Source of the DNA: Penelope pileata
Taxonomy: Eukaryota > Chordata > Aves > Galliformes > Cracidae
Direction of reading: 5' to 3'
Assembly (NCBI GenBank): GCA_013396635.1
Contig: WBMW01003830.1
Span: 2,268,980 to 2,332,979 of the forward strand
Length of the DNA: 64,000 bases
The notes under the pieces were generated by a model that was given only the letters and a program-made list of their open reading frames with translations, searched no databases and was not told the origin of the DNA. This document shows positions 9,580-22,160 of the stretch, piece by piece (positions within the stretch are counted from its first letter, which is position 1; every line of letters begins with the position of its first letter). The position numbers and the translations under genes are program-made.

Positions 9580-12500
9580 CCTAGCAATCCACACAGCTAA
9601 GCCCAGTTCTATCACAAAACTCATTCTTTTATACTAAATACTAGCAGTAGAAGTGATATGGGAAGGCATATCTGAGCATACATACTGAAAAGAACACAGA
9701 CTGAATCTTCGTGTTGTATTTTGCTCTGCTATCTGAGCTCTTTGACCCAAATGAACCAGACAATTGACAGGTCAGCAAGAAGTCTGACTCACTCTCATGT
9801 AGTCTGTCAGTGCCTAAGGAAAAACAAGTCCTCTGCTATCACTAGCATTCTGGCTTCCTCATAATTCCTCATGTGCAAAGTGAAGTTTGTCATCACTCTT
9901 AATGTGTGGCTGAGAACATCAGAATATCCCTTCTCAGAAGCTGGGTGATCCAGCAGAGGCATGTTCTTTGAGATGTAAGGTTCACATGTCTTTGATCGCA
10001 CATGTATCAATAAAAACGGGGTAATGCTGCATATTCTGTGAGCCTCTACACACCACAGAATTCTGGATTTCTCTTCTCTGACCTTGAAATCTTTAATTAG
10101 ACCATTGCACCAACCCTCTGTCATTTCCTCTCAGTTCAGGAATCCTTTGGTATCCTTTCCTATTATCTACAAGGCAAATATGAATAAGGGTCCTGATGAT
10201 TAGATTCATAGTGCAGAAAACACATGTGAGGGGCTGCAAAGTGTATACATTATGAATAGTATTACAATAGTATCATCTTTAATCCCTTAATGAGGGCACT
10301 TTGTCAGAGTAAAGGAAGATAGACGGAAGGATTTTGCTGATGTATACAGAAACCAAAAGAATGCTCTTAAACTAACAAATGTAAGCAATGTCATAACACA
10401 TTCTTACTTCTTATCTTCATACTCCATGGAACTTGCACTAATTTCCAGACATTTTCAGAAATACCATTTTTACTTTCATGAAAGGATTCTTCTTCATATA
10501 TTAATATATTTTGTCTGTGATCTTATCAGCAACATACAGGGATAGCCATAAATTGAGAGATAGCTGAGAACAGTCAACACTTACACACCTTGGCTGAAAA
10601 TTTAGGGCAATATTTTTCAGGATCTGCTGAAAGAAGTTGCCATGATCTGGCCCAGTTCTGTTTGGAAAGCCCTCATGTGCTGCATAGATTTGCTTGGAAA
10701 AGTTTGCATGTGGCCAGTAACAAAAAACATGCATCCTAAGGAGCTGATGGCTTGGCATGACAGTACTTCCCAGAGCTCTGGGGGGTTCTGGCTCATCTTG
10801 CAACACACCTAGGTCCTTCTGGAGGACAGTCCTGATTCCTGCCCATGATCAGAAGTAGCATGCAAGAGGCTTGTTTTGTGATATTATCGCAGTTCTACCT
10901 TCAGACACAGATGGAAACCAGGCATGAAACAACATATTTCAGTAGCTGAGACACTCCAAAAGTTTGGGTTATATTTGGTACTGAAACAGTGGGAGGAAAG
11001 TGGGGAGAGAGGAGGAGGGCTGGCAAAGAACTCTTCCCTGTTCCCAGCTAGACTTGGGTTATGAAAAAAATTTGCTTTATTTTCTTCCTTTCTCATCTAA
11101 GTTGTACACTTAACACATGTAACAGAATTTAGCACCACTGATGTCCATGGCTGTCTGCCCACACTCCCTCCTACCCATGGGATTATCTGGCAAATCAGCA
11201 GTTGCATTCCCTTCTCTTCACAGGCAGCAGCAGCTGCCAGAGAGGGCTACAGAAGCCCCGCACAGCAAGATTAATCCCTTTCTTGATTTTACTTGAGTAA
11301 ATCCAAAAGGACTCTGGACTTACTCTACATTGCTCCATGGTATATCAGATCAAAATCTGGTTTGCAGTACTTTCTAAAAATTCCACTGTAATGGGCTGAA
11401 AGGCTGAAAAAAAACAATGAAAGGTTGTGAATGACTGTGGAACAAAGTGTTCTTAAGGAGACAATGTTTTAGTAGGACTTGGACTTCATGCTTAGAAGTG
11501 CAGGACATTTGACATGCTGCTGGATAAAAGATGCAAAAATATGTTGGAGGAAAAAAGTGAGTAGCTTCTTGTGCACCAAGCTAATATCACAAGTCAGCGT
11601 ACTGATCAATAAAATGGTTTAGAACAGTGGGGCTAAATAAAGCACTTCAAGTTCTTTGAACTCCCTTAGCGAAGTTATCATTAGTCCTCTCCATACAAGT
11701 GCACAAGGCCATACATGAGAAAGAAGAAGAGTTCTGTCTCCCCAGTACGTTGCTCAGTATAACAGGTCTGGCACAAGAAGGAAACCAGATATTCAGAAAA
11801 AAACGGTTGGTAAAGTGTAATAACCTTTTAGTGTACAAGAGATGAATGCACAGCCACTGTTCCCGTTCAAGTGACAACTTGCTTCCAGCAAGCAACAGTC
11901 TTCTTTCAGCCTTTGCCTCTCCAGCTTTGTGCTGTACCATTTGTAAGATAGACTGCAATCTGCCAGCCTTGATCTTATGTAGAGAGGACAGGGTAAAAAT
12001 TGGGAAACCATCTGTCTGGATGACAACAAAACCATCTTAATTGAAATTGTGAATGCAGGAGTGGTAGGGTCACCCAGACTACCAGTCAGTCCTCTGTAGC
12101 TATGGACAACCAAGGAATAACTGAGCTGGCAGATGTACGAAGAGTCTTTTGCAAGATTTCCAAGACTTCCAGCATCTGGGTAGGCTGGAAAACCCCAGTC
12201 TGTGCTGTGAAGCATTAGCACAGTGCTTCCATTTCAGACTCCAGCTGGAACAAAGGGCAACAGAGACAGCCATGAAAGAGAAACACTAGTAATGAAAAAA
12301 AGGACTCTTTGAACCCAGCTTTTCCAATCCACCATGATGAGTCACAAAATCCATTTGAGAACTGGAAAGCCTGGAGTCTGCATCCATTTGAGTGAAATGC
12401 TGACAGGTGTATTGTCACGTGATGGCACTATCAAAAAGGAAAAGCAAACTGCCTCCCATCAGGATTGGGATTTTATTTTTGATGGGTTCTGTGTAGTCCC

Positions 12501-13672
12501 TGTCTTCTGAAATTAAGATAAATATATAAAACATTATAAGGGATCTGATTCTATAGATGTTTGCACTGGAGATATCCAATACCAAAACTCTGCTTCTAAG
12601 CACCTTTTAATCTTACAGTAAAATTATCTCCCTTTTTCCTCAATTCTAAGAACAACCAGAAAAAAAAACAAACTAACATTTAAGTTACTTTTGAGGAGGT
12701 GGCTTAGGTCATCACTCAGCCTATCCCTCCTTGTTGATTACAGTGAGACTGACAGTTAATACACTAAGTGACAGTGCAGCCTTTCTGTGTGAAGGCTTCA
12801 ATTTCTCCATTCCCTATTCTCCCACACATTCAAGTCTTCAGAAATAAATATTGTAAATATCATATCACAGAACTTTAAGCAAGAGTTTTCTATGTTGCTA
12901 CCTTCCATTAGCACTTCAGGGAGGTCAAGGAAGTGACAAGTCCTTAGCACTGTTCAGATGAGAAAGAGAAACAAAAAATTTTCCAGTCCAGCCATTTGTA
13001 TGATTTTACATATCATGAGAAACACTCTATTCCTCAGGATTTCCCGTGTTTTATACAGTAACCGGCTGCTCTAATTAGTGCCTGGTCATACATTTTGAAA
13101 TGTAGGAGCCAGGGCTTTCTTTATATTATTTAATCCCAGATGAAGTACTGGCCTTTTTATTCCCACTATGCTGAATCCATACACCATATGTATCCAAAAC
13201 ATAATGAGAAAAAGTCTCCTTTTATTCTAGTGAAAAAGGAATTTACAAAACTTAGCATAAGAGGCCTTTCTCACCTGTAGTGTTCAAAATTCTTCCTTTG
13301 GTCTTCCTCCAATTTGTTTCAAACGGCATTCAGGAACAAATGGGCATTAGCCAGTCAGCCCCATTTCATGGCTTTGATCAATTTATAAATGAACTTCAAG
13401 ACAGCTAATCATTCCTCAAGTGAGGAAGCTCAGCATCACCAATGATGAATGCCTATATTTCGTGACAAGGTCCATTTCCATCTGTGCTGAGACTTCCTAA
13501 CAGCACACCTGTGGCAACTTGTGCACTGCTGCATTATGAAATGTTTTGGAGAAACTGAAAAGCTTTTAACTCCTTCTATATACAGAGCGGGCACAGTGCC
13601 AGACCCGGGATGAGGAAAGGTGCCAAGTTTCCAGAATTTTGTCATGATTTACTGCTACTAAAACAGAAAATG
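9580..13672. other. Unannotated noncoding stretch, about 4 kb
   Basis: AT-rich, no recognisable repeat or RNA gene. It holds the longest open frame of the window (11793-12221, minus, 142 codons). Its translation has no signal, membrane pattern or domain I know, it overlaps a 103-codon frame on the same strand, and it lies in unremarkable sequence, so it is treated as chance. A 105-codon frame at 9807-10124 and a 101-codon frame at 10501-10806 (both minus) are rejected for the same reason. Confidence 0.5.
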
Positions 13673-13700
13673 TGCACACATATATATAAATATGTGTGCA
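13673..13700. repeat. Perfect 11-bp inverted repeat in a CA/TA-rich patch
   Basis: The arm 'tgcacacatat' (13673-13683) is matched exactly by its reverse complement at 13690-13700 across a 6-base AT loop. It sits in an alternating TA/TG microsatellite-like patch that continues to about 13709. Such dyads are common by-products of alternating purine-pyrimidine DNA. Confidence 0.8.
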
Positions 13701-15313
13701 TGTATATAAAGCATACTCTGCACTTTTTCACTGTTCTTGAAAGTGAGCAAATCCAGGGCAGTTAATTCCTATGTAAACCTATTTTTCAGGAGGAGGAGGG
13801 AGGAAGTCTCTTCATTCTCTTCCACAGCCTTGTATTCCATAGAAGTGGGTCAGTAGCACCTGCTTCCAAATCTTAGAAAGCAGTCATAGCATTATACGCA
13901 TTGTCTACAACTTCATGAGATTCATCTGATAAAATTACAGCTGATAAAATTAATGAAGACAAAGATTGCAGCATGATTAAGAGCAGATGTAGATTTAATT
14001 CCAGTCACTCACTTTTGCCTTTGCAGATGGATACATGGACAATTTCCTGTGCTAAAGCCTACACTCACTTCCTCTCCAAAGTGTGTGGGCACCTCTCTGC
14101 ACTATGGCTGCAGTATGATGGGGAGACAACTTAGAACTATGTTAATGCTCAGCATGGGCCCAAGAATGCTTCACATGAAGAAGGCAAGTTAGTCACTTCA
14201 TTCTGCCCAGAAAAGCGTCACAGCTGTGTTCCCTCAGGGGAATGGCACAGGCAGGCAGCTCAGGTTCAAGATGTCACATGTCCCCAAGCACCCTGGCTCC
14301 TGGTAGCACATGTAGGGAGCTTGCTGTGCTTGCTCCCCTGTGTTTGTCAGGCAGTCCAGCAGGATGCCATGTAACCTGAGAGATGTCTGTGCCATAAAAT
14401 GCAGCTAATTCCATGCAAGCTAATGCTTCTAAATGATTCAGTATAACACAACAACACAGGCTGTAGCTGGACTGGGCTTTGGATATGATGGCTGTCACTC
14501 AGCAAGACAGTTTAACTAAATGCCACTTCTACATGGCTTTATTGCTTTCAGTTGCTGAAGTTAGTTCATATGTTGTTAGCTTGGGATGTCTGCACAGGAC
14601 TGTAGCACAGTACTGTGTGAGATAAATACACACTTAACATCCCCTTGAGTTCTACGTCTGTAAAGTAAGAAAGTTCTTTGTCTACTTGGGATGTTAGATG
14701 TTAATAAATGACAAACTTAATCCAGATTTATATGCTGTAGCAGAACTCAAAACTTGAATATCATGTTCAGTTGTAGAAATATAAGTTTAGGCTCTCTGTT
14801 AAGGAAACAGCACCAATCTCAGTGGAGCTCCACCTGATATATCCCACTGTGTGAAGAGCACAAATTAAACTGCATGCAGATCTGGCAGTGCTGTAAAGCA
14901 GTTACTTTGCAAATGAGACAGCTCTTTACTAGATCTCTCTACTTAAAAGTAGTGCATCTCACTGAAGGTTTTGTACCTGCCAGCAGTACAGTGATTCCCT
15001 CAGATAAAAAAGAACAAACATTTCCTCCTATTTCTGGCTGAGGATGTCTCTTGAAGAACTGCAGTAAAATGAAAGTTCAAAATTATGTGACAAAACACAG
15101 AGAAGGTGATTGCTGAGCAAAGAAAGCTGCACTTTTAAATCAAAGCAACCACTAATTTTTGATAACTAGGGAAATTTCATAGCTGCAAAGCATCAAACTC
15201 AATTCTTTGCAAATTCAGAATTTTAATTGTACCACACCAATGAAATCCATGACATTGTTGGAAACACTGAAAATGTTTCACGGTCACTTTTTATACACTG
15301 TAATCTTTGCTGT
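13701..15313. other. Unannotated noncoding stretch
   Basis: No repeat, RNA or gene that I can support. Only frames of 60 to 75 codons, with no recognisable product. Confidence 0.5.
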
Positions 15314-15389
15314 AAAAAAAAAAAAAGGAAAGAAAGAAAGAAAGAAAGAAAAAAAAAAGAAAAAAAAAAGAAATGGAGAAAAAAAAAAT
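15314..15389 (+). repeat. Purine-only A/G tract with GAAA microsatellite
   Basis: A run of about 76 bases consisting almost only of A and G. It is an A run, then GAAA units repeated several times (about 15328-15350), then A runs broken by single G's, interrupted once by a T near 15374. It spawns lysine-rich and phenylalanine-rich frames on the two strands (15207-15485 and 15291-15497), which are artefacts of the tract. Long homopurine tracts are length-unstable and can form triplex DNA. Confidence 0.95.
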
Positions 15390-15489
15390 ACTTCTAAGCA
15401 GGCTGAGATGAAGCAGGCTAAGCAGGAGATGAGGAGGAGAGAGAGTGGGTGGGTGGGACCCAGATGGAGTGTCTCTTCCCCTTAGAATT

Positions 15490-15625
15490 TGTTGCACATG
15501 TCAGCATTTGACAAGCCAGTGGTATTGTTCAAGGCAGACCTTATTAATTATTGTTTAGTAGGTGGCAGATGATAGCGCCCACAACTGCAATTGTCATTGT
15601 GTCACCAAACATTCCATTTCATACA
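15490..15625. promoter_or_regulatory. Candidate enhancer-like block (unverified)
   Basis: Short AT-rich block with homeodomain and SOX-like words: ATTAATTATTGT at 15543-15554 and GCAATTGTCATTGT at 15587-15600, plus an E-box CACATG near 15495. No frame and no repeat overlap it. Regulatory function is inferred from motif content only. Confidence 0.25.
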
Positions 15626-18600
15626 CTTGCCAAAAGCAGCAGCCTTTATACAGAAAAAAGGATGCACAAGAAATGAACAGATATCTGTGATGACCTACAA
15701 GGACTGCCATAGGAATCTGCCTCTCTTCGGATTCTTCACCCTGTGATTTTCGATGCCCTAAGAAGAGCAGCCCCTTCTATCCCACTTTCTGTTTTAAGCT
15801 AATGGATCTTGCATTAGGTACAAGACACTTCACGAAGTCGCTAGATGGGCATGATAAGCTTTCATTCACATAAACCTGTACTGCTAATATAGCAAATACT
15901 CCTCCACAACGCTGGAGTCCAGAGGAGGAATCCAAAGCAAATGGTAATTCTAAATACTATTGTTGAGTGAAGGTTTCCAATTTTTGAACTGGGATATTTA
16001 TTTATAGAAGAAAAACATCAACTCCACTGTGCCCCCCTAAAAGCAGATGGAAAAAGAAGCCATGCCAACCTATACTGAAGAAAAGCACATTCCAATATTT
16101 TGGGGAAAAAGCTCAGGAACAGTTTACACGAAGGAAAACATTAGTCTTGTATTTTCTGGCCAAGTCAGTGGCAGCTTGGGTTATCTGCAGCAAACATGTC
16201 AGTTAGACGTGCCCAGAGAAATGTCAGGCTTTTCCAGCCTGCTAACTCATAAACATAATTCTGGTCAGTAATATTGATTTTTCACTTGTCTATGCCAGGC
16301 TTCTTTGCTTCTGTCTTCCACACAGCAAATGGTTTCTGCCAGTGATGTATTCTGATACAAGTCCAGGATCAAGTCCGAATGTGATACCAATTCAAGCCAG
16401 CATGCCCCAGGGGAACGGAGTCTAAATGGACTTCATGAGCAAACTTCAGCATGACTTTGTTCAGCATGCTAGACAAAATGTTAATTTCTAATATTGCTAA
16501 TATTTCTCTGGTAATTGTTGTCTCTTTAGTTTCAGGAACAAAGCTAAGACAGTATACTAATGGAGGTTTGCTGCTTGGGTTTTGTGAGGATAGGCGTTCT
16601 GGAGATAAAGCACAAAGTCATATGAGCCGTATGATCTGGACTGCAGAGGAATTCCAGTTTTTGAATTCTTAACTCGACTCTGGTTATTTAGAGATTCATC
16701 CATTACTTGCAGACCAGATGGGATGAAGAAGGAATTTGCATTGCCTGAAAGCTCATACCCTGGGAACTATTTGTTGTATTCACCTTTTTTATTGCTAAGT
16801 TGTTCTTCCAGTTCTCAGCATGTTTTTCTGCTGTGTTCCAGGAACAACAAGAAAGTTCTCCCATTGCATACTCAGTGCATGAAAGTTTCCATGCTTGTAA
16901 CCTAACCCAAATAAAGCCTTGAAAAAGTCAAGCTGGGGCCAATGATTTCACTGATACTTACAGACTGCCGCATAGGTTCTGGTAAGCAGTTTCTTAACAA
17001 AGAATTCCTCATTGACTGATAATGATGAACAACATCATATTCAAGCTTGTTCTTTGTCATAAGACACACACATGCTGCTGCTGATGCCTGCTTTTACTCC
17101 CCCAACACGCTGCCATGTCCAAAACCCCCTGTTGCTGAAACAGGACTGTGGGGCCAACTTTTTTGTAGGCAATAGTGTTTCATGCAATACAATTAGTGTC
17201 TCATAAGGACCTGAAGGATGAGAGAACAGTTTGCCAGTACCAGCTGCCTCATTACAGCACACACCCTGAATATAATTCAATTTACATCCTCTCCGGCTTC
17301 TTGCTTTACTTCTAATTAGATACAAGCAACCTTAAACTTCCAACTGGAACTGACTTCTACTTCAGGTCCCTTTTGTTCTAGCATTGTTTTCTTTTACTTC
17401 AGAGGCACAGGCAACCCCTTTAATATCCTGAGTGGGAATAACAGGGTCCCCCTTCTGTGGCTGTCTAGATAAATTTAAAAAGTTATACATCTCCTCAGTA
17501 TTTAATAAGTTGTCCCGTACCTCTGTCTATATGAGCTTGAGCATTACACTGAGATCAACATCTAAAATGGTTTAACACCACAGTGATTTCACTAGTTTGC
17601 ATACAAAAGGAGGGCTGATATATTCAAAAATATCTTTCCTTCTCCTCCTTTGTATTGAAAAGTGTTTTTGGAAATCTGCGGATAGGAAAAAAAGCAGAAA
17701 ACAAGCAAGCTGTCCAAGTGGACAGAATAGAAATAATTTTGGCTTGTAAGCACAAAAAGACACTTAACCCATATTTGGGTGATATTAAGCTAAGAGAAAT
17801 ATGTTGAAAAACAAAGCAGAGTGATTGGGCTTTCATGCAGACAGTCCTTACCTCCTAATAAACACAACCTGTAAAATCTATGAGGGCTGCAGATCCCACA
17901 ATGAATCAGTAAAGAAGAAATTACATGTGATTTCTCTGGAGAGAGAATTACTACTTATCTCTGAAACATATAAAGAAAAACTGCCAAAACATTTTAAGAA
18001 GGAACATAGAAATGATGGTAGCTTTGGATCACTGGATAGGGTATAGAGACACAGTAAGCAGGGCTCCCCCACCTCCCCCTTTAACTTATGAAAATATATC
18101 TAAACAACGGCAAGGTAATCTTGAAATTTTTTTTCAAATAGTACATAACAAAGATCAAAGCCTTGCTTATTCATATCATGCTAGCAGAGTATGAAAATAC
18201 AAAGCCAAATCAGAGGAGGAACAGAAAGGTCATTCAGAAAGAATAGGCAGTGGGCTGCGAACATTGAGCAAAGTGAGCAAATTAGGAAGAAATTCTGGAA
18301 TATTTCTGTGGCTGACCTATTTTCTAACACATAAGAAGCATTTGAGATTAACAACCACCCCCACTGCAGCATAGGACCAGAACAGCAGCAGAGTGCTCAG
18401 GTTTTTCAGATCATAGAGTACCAAGCTGCACATCCTGCTAGTCTTCCACCTGTTACTTGAGAGTTCTTTTTTGGTGTTCTCCTGTAGTGCTGAAGTGAAA
18501 CATGCTTTCTGCCTTTTCTGGGGGCAACTTATGCTTAACATTCCTTCCAGGAAGAGCAAATAAGAAACTTTTCAATGCTGCTAAACAATATAAAATTGTA

Positions 18601-18929
18601 CCACTTGGTAAGTCCAAACCTAATCTTTTGCTTAATCTTTGGTTCTGTCTTGCAGCCATGAAGAAAGGTGGCACTGACTAGACATCAGTTTGCCAACTGC
18701 AGGGTACCAACAAGCTCTATCCACGTATCAAGGACACTCTTACACCCCCACTGAAATGCTTTCATTAGTCCCCTGAACTATCTGAATCCATAAATGAACA
18801 TTGTACTAAGAGAGATTTTTAAGCCTTTTTTATCTTTAAAAATGATAATATGAAACATGTCTGTAGGTCTATTTGAGAGTTTCATAGCTATTTGTAATTT
18901 AACTTCCAAAAGACTGAAAAATGTAAAAT
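15626..18929. other. Unannotated noncoding stretch
   Basis: About 3.3 kb without a recognisable gene or repeat. Short frames (60 to 94 codons) occur on both strands and look random. A T-rich and A-rich texture is seen around 17560-18150. There is no CR1 tail until 18930. Confidence 0.5.
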
Positions 18930-19115
18930 CACAAAATCACAGGTATTGGAAGGAACCTCTGGATATCATCTAGTCTAACCCTCCTGCTAAAGCAGGTTCC
19001 CTGGAGTAGGTTACACAAGAAAGCATCCAGGCGGATCTTGAACATCTCCAAAGGAGATTCCACAGCCTCTGTGGGCAGCCTGTTCCAGTGCTCTGTCACA
19101 CTCACCATGAAGAAG
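18930..19115 (-). mobile_element. CR1 LINE 3' fragment, antisense
   Basis: Reads antisense from the 3' end: 'atcacaaaatcacagg', then 'ttggaaggaacctctggata', 'catctagtctaaccctcctg', 'agcaggttccctggagtagg', 'ggatcttgaacatctcc' and 'gggcagcctgttccagtgct'. This is the avian CR1 3' end of the type whose sense strand reads 'gatctccagaggtcccttcc'. It is 5'-truncated and noncoding. Confidence 0.93.
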
Positions 19116-20099
19116 AATGGAAGCTGCTAGGAAGATTAAGAAAACTAACATGGAAAGTATGAACTGGAGTCTAAATGATACAGCATGATACAGCTTTTAC
19201 TCCACTATAGTGGATGCTGATATGGTACTGTGGCACAGTCTGGCACAACAGCAGGATTCATGTCAGCATCCTCCAGCCTGCATGGCGGCATCTCCCAACC
19301 CATCACAGCAAGGGAAATGGGTATTTGCACAGTATAGCCTCATATAAAATGAAATAACAAAAGCATTAATAAATTGTGAGATGACTATGCTAAAAGGGAA
19401 CGGCATTGCATAAATGCCTTCAATAGGTGACAATCATATTGAAGAATGGCTACTGATTTACCAGCATGTTAGGTACATGCTGGCAGAGCAGAAAGGGAAA
19501 TATTTCTTTTTTCAGAGCCCCTGCTTTTCATTTCCCCACATCTTTGAGTACTTCTTTGCACTGCTTTCAGTACAAAGTTCATTAACATCTGCCTGGAAAT
19601 CTTTGTGGTTGCTGTTTTGCTGTTCAAAAGCACTTTCCATTCTTGTCAAATGGCTTATGAAATTGAAGGCAGCCCTCCATTCAGGTGCTCCTTCCTCCCT
19701 GCTTTGTTTTGCAAGTGCTGATCTGTTGCACTTGCATCTAGGATTTCTTTCTTTATAGGCTATGGTTAACACATGTTTTTCTCCAGCCGGGAACTGTACG
19801 TGTCTTTGCTAATGTCACTCAGATGCTCACTTACTCCTACATGAAGTTGTCTTGGAATTTTTCCAAAGCAGCATGGTTATCAACATTTCATGTTGCCTTC
19901 TACAAAGGCCTGGGTAGGTCCTCTGTTGGTAAATGTTATACAACTCCATGGACATCAGTGAACTGATATATACTCAGAGGAAATTGATAGCTGTTTTCCC
20001 ATGCATTAGATGCCTTTTCATTTCTTCCCATAAACTACTGCACAGTAGATTCAGTCCACATATGTGACAAAAACAAGACGAGCATGGCTGTTTGTTTAT
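19116..20099. other. Unannotated noncoding stretch
   Basis: A 114-codon plus frame (19414-19758) and an 86-codon minus frame overlap each other. Neither has a recognisable domain and both are judged accidental. Confidence 0.5.
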
Positions 20100-20400
20100 T
20101 CTGGAAAAGGGAAGTTACAGAGAAGAAAATTAACCTGCCACCCTTTCACCTTTTTTCATGAGATGTGAGCTGGGGCTGTCAATGAAATTCAATGGCTTGT
20201 GACATAAATCTAAAGCGAGATTATTGTATGCAATACATAGTCAGATGGCAGCATTCATTGCTGCAGGGGGTGCAGAGCAAAGCACTAAGATGGGGTTTTT
20301 AAGTGGCTGGAGGTAACTGCAGTGATGTGGTCTGAAAAAGAGACGATAATCAAATTTCATGCTTCAGGACATGAGCTGATTATTTTCTGAGCCCTGCAGG
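20100..20400. promoter_or_regulatory. Candidate enhancer-like block (unverified)
   Basis: Repeat-free AT-rich stretch with no long frame. It contains TTATTGTATGCAATA at 20221-20235 (a near-dyad ATTG..CAAT), CTGATTATTT near 20377, and several TTCAATGG / TCAATGAAA words near 20180-20194. This resembles vertebrate conserved noncoding DNA in texture. No conservation evidence is available. Confidence 0.22.
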
Positions 20401-20635
20401 CTACCACACCCTCTATAGCACCCAGACTTCTGCTGTATTCTTTGCAAAGGCTTCAGTCCAATTCTCCAGAGGCCGCAGTTGAAGAGAAGAGACTAATTTA
20501 CAAAGGAGGAGGAGAATAGACTGTGATCAGCCTTGGCATCCTCTTCTAATCTAAGGGCAAAACAGTTACGATGTTCTAAAGGTTGTTCATATTTTCTTTG
20601 TGAGCTAATTTTGCTGGAAAACAAGAATGCTTTCC
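20401..20635. other. Unannotated spacer
   Basis: Nothing recognisable. It leads into the G run that follows. Confidence 0.4.
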
Positions 20636-20653
20636 GGGGGGGGGGGGGGGGGG
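20636..20653 (+). repeat. 18-base G homopolymer beside an ambiguous base
   Basis: Eighteen consecutive G's (20636-20653), followed eight bases later by the only ambiguous base in the window (n at 20661). Homopolymer G runs are hard to sequence and assemble, so the run length and the following bases should be treated as uncertain. A real G run of this length could form a quadruplex. Confidence 0.95.
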
Positions 20654-20661
20654 AATTTGTN

Positions 20662-21635
20662 TTATTTTTCTTCTTAATGTGAAATTTTGTTTTGAAATTT
20701 AATCTCTATGTATGAAGTGCAGACATTTTGAAAGATTAGTGTTGTTCAACTACTGAAATGTTATTTCAAGAAATCCAACCTTATTTTTCTTTTCCATTTC
20801 CAATAGAAATTTTCTAGATTTCACTTTTTCATTGCAGTAAGATGAGAAAATAATAACAGGAAAATCACAGTTTTCTTGTGGGAGAGAAAAACAAATGTTC
20901 CTATTATTTCTGCAGTTGTGAGAAGACAAATACAGCTACTCTCTGTTATGCTACTGAGATACCAGGAGACAAGGCCAAGGCTCTAAACTCTGTCAGGTTA
21001 TCAGCAGATCAGACTGTTGTGCAGGGAGATTGAAGAACAACTGGAACACACTTTGCATTTGTGGAGGCCACACTGCTCCTGGATTTGAGTGGGATTCTTG
21101 TCTAAAGTCAATATTTTTGTGAAAGAGTTGATCCAAAAAATATTTCACAGTCAAATATAGTTTTAATCAGTCCAAGAAAGACAGCAGCATCCCTGCTAAT
21201 ATCCCTGACTCGCAAACATACTGATAGCAAAAGTAAAAGCCAGAGCTGTCCAACTTACTTCCTTCTCAGACATCCGTAATGCACAGACAGCTGAGCTGAT
21301 AGGAATCAGCACCTTATAAATTATAGGTTGGTGTATCAAGGAAACCAACAGAGATTTTGGTTATCCTTGGTATATCGAATTAACTTACGACAATACAGCA
21401 GACGTTTGAGGATCAGCTAAGCTACTCATGTACAGTGGCAGGAGGACTCTGTAACTGGTAAGGAAACTCCAAGCAAGAGACGTGAAGCAAAGATAAGCAG
21501 GCAATAATCTATAGCCTAAATTAATGAGTCAGGACACCATAAGAAGGATCTGACAGACCTGCAACAAAAAATCTGCTCTTCTGAATACCAATTTAGTGCT
21601 AAACAAAGCCAATTTCCTTCTTTTGACCTCATAAT
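20662..21635. other. Unannotated noncoding stretch
   Basis: About 1 kb of AT-rich sequence between the G run and the mariner insertion. No gene, RNA or repeat was recognised. Confidence 0.5.
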
Positions 21636-21771
21636 GCGAGGGCTGCTCTGAAAGTAATGCTTCCTATATTATTATATTGGCCCACGATGTCAGAGGTGGA
21701 TGTTGGTGGCACGGCAGTAGAAATTGAACCTTCCCACCAATATCCCATTCCATTTTGTTGCTGTGTGACAG

Positions 21772-22050
21772 ATGGCAGCAGAGGGGCAGTCTGACACAAT
21801 GGTGTCTGACATGGAAGTGAAGATGAAGCAATGGTATGGAATTGAATTCCTCTGCACAGAGAAAATGGCACTCATTGACATTCATCAATCCTTGCTGAAT
21901 GTTTACGGAAACCAAACAGTGGATGTGAGCACAGTGAGGCAGCGGATGGTACATTTCAGCAGTGGTGACAGTGCCATGAAAGACCAGCCATATTCAGACA
22001 GCCATGCACAGCTGTCACACCACAAAATGAAGAGCATCTTGATCATCTTG
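21772..22050 (+). pseudogene. Mariner transposase remnant, N-terminal DNA-binding part
   Basis: An open frame starting with MAAEGQSD keeps the mariner N-terminal DNA-binding region: 'MKQWYGIEFL', 'IDIHQSLLNVYG' and 'VSTVRQRMVHFSSGDS', the last being the second helix-turn-helix and linker. After about residue 90 the frame enters the nested CR1 and loses homology. In an intact element, the transposase binds the terminal repeats and cuts with a DDD catalytic triad. None of that catalytic domain remains here. The frame therefore reads as a fossil and not as a gene. Confidence 0.85.
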
Positions 22051-22053
22051 ATC

Positions 22054-22160
22054 TTTGGGCAACCTGGTCTAGTGGGAGGTGTCCTTGCTCATGGCAGGGG
22101 GGTTGAAACAATATGATCTCTAAGGTCCCTTCCAACCTGAACCATTCTATGATTCTGTGA
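22054..22160 (+). mobile_element. CR1 LINE 3' tail nested in the mariner
   Basis: A 107-bp CR1 end in sense orientation: 'gggcaacctggtctagtggg', 'ctcatggcaggggggttg', 'aaggtcccttccaacctgaa' and terminal 'ccattctatgattctgtga'. It splits the mariner transposase frame: the word 'gatca' stands before the insertion (22041-22045) and 'gatcagctcatc' resumes after it. At the 5' junction the 9-mer 'atcttgatc' is doubled (22036-22044, 22045-22053). The insertion is therefore younger than the mariner copy. Confidence 0.95.

Noticed and set aside
11793..12221. 142-codon minus-strand open frame, the longest in the window
   Set aside because: No domain, signal or homology recognised. Overlaps another frame, and its length is in the range expected by chance in 64 kb of six-frame sequence.
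15207..15497. Lysine-rich and phenylalanine-rich frames on opposite strands
   Set aside because: Both are translations of a homopurine microsatellite.
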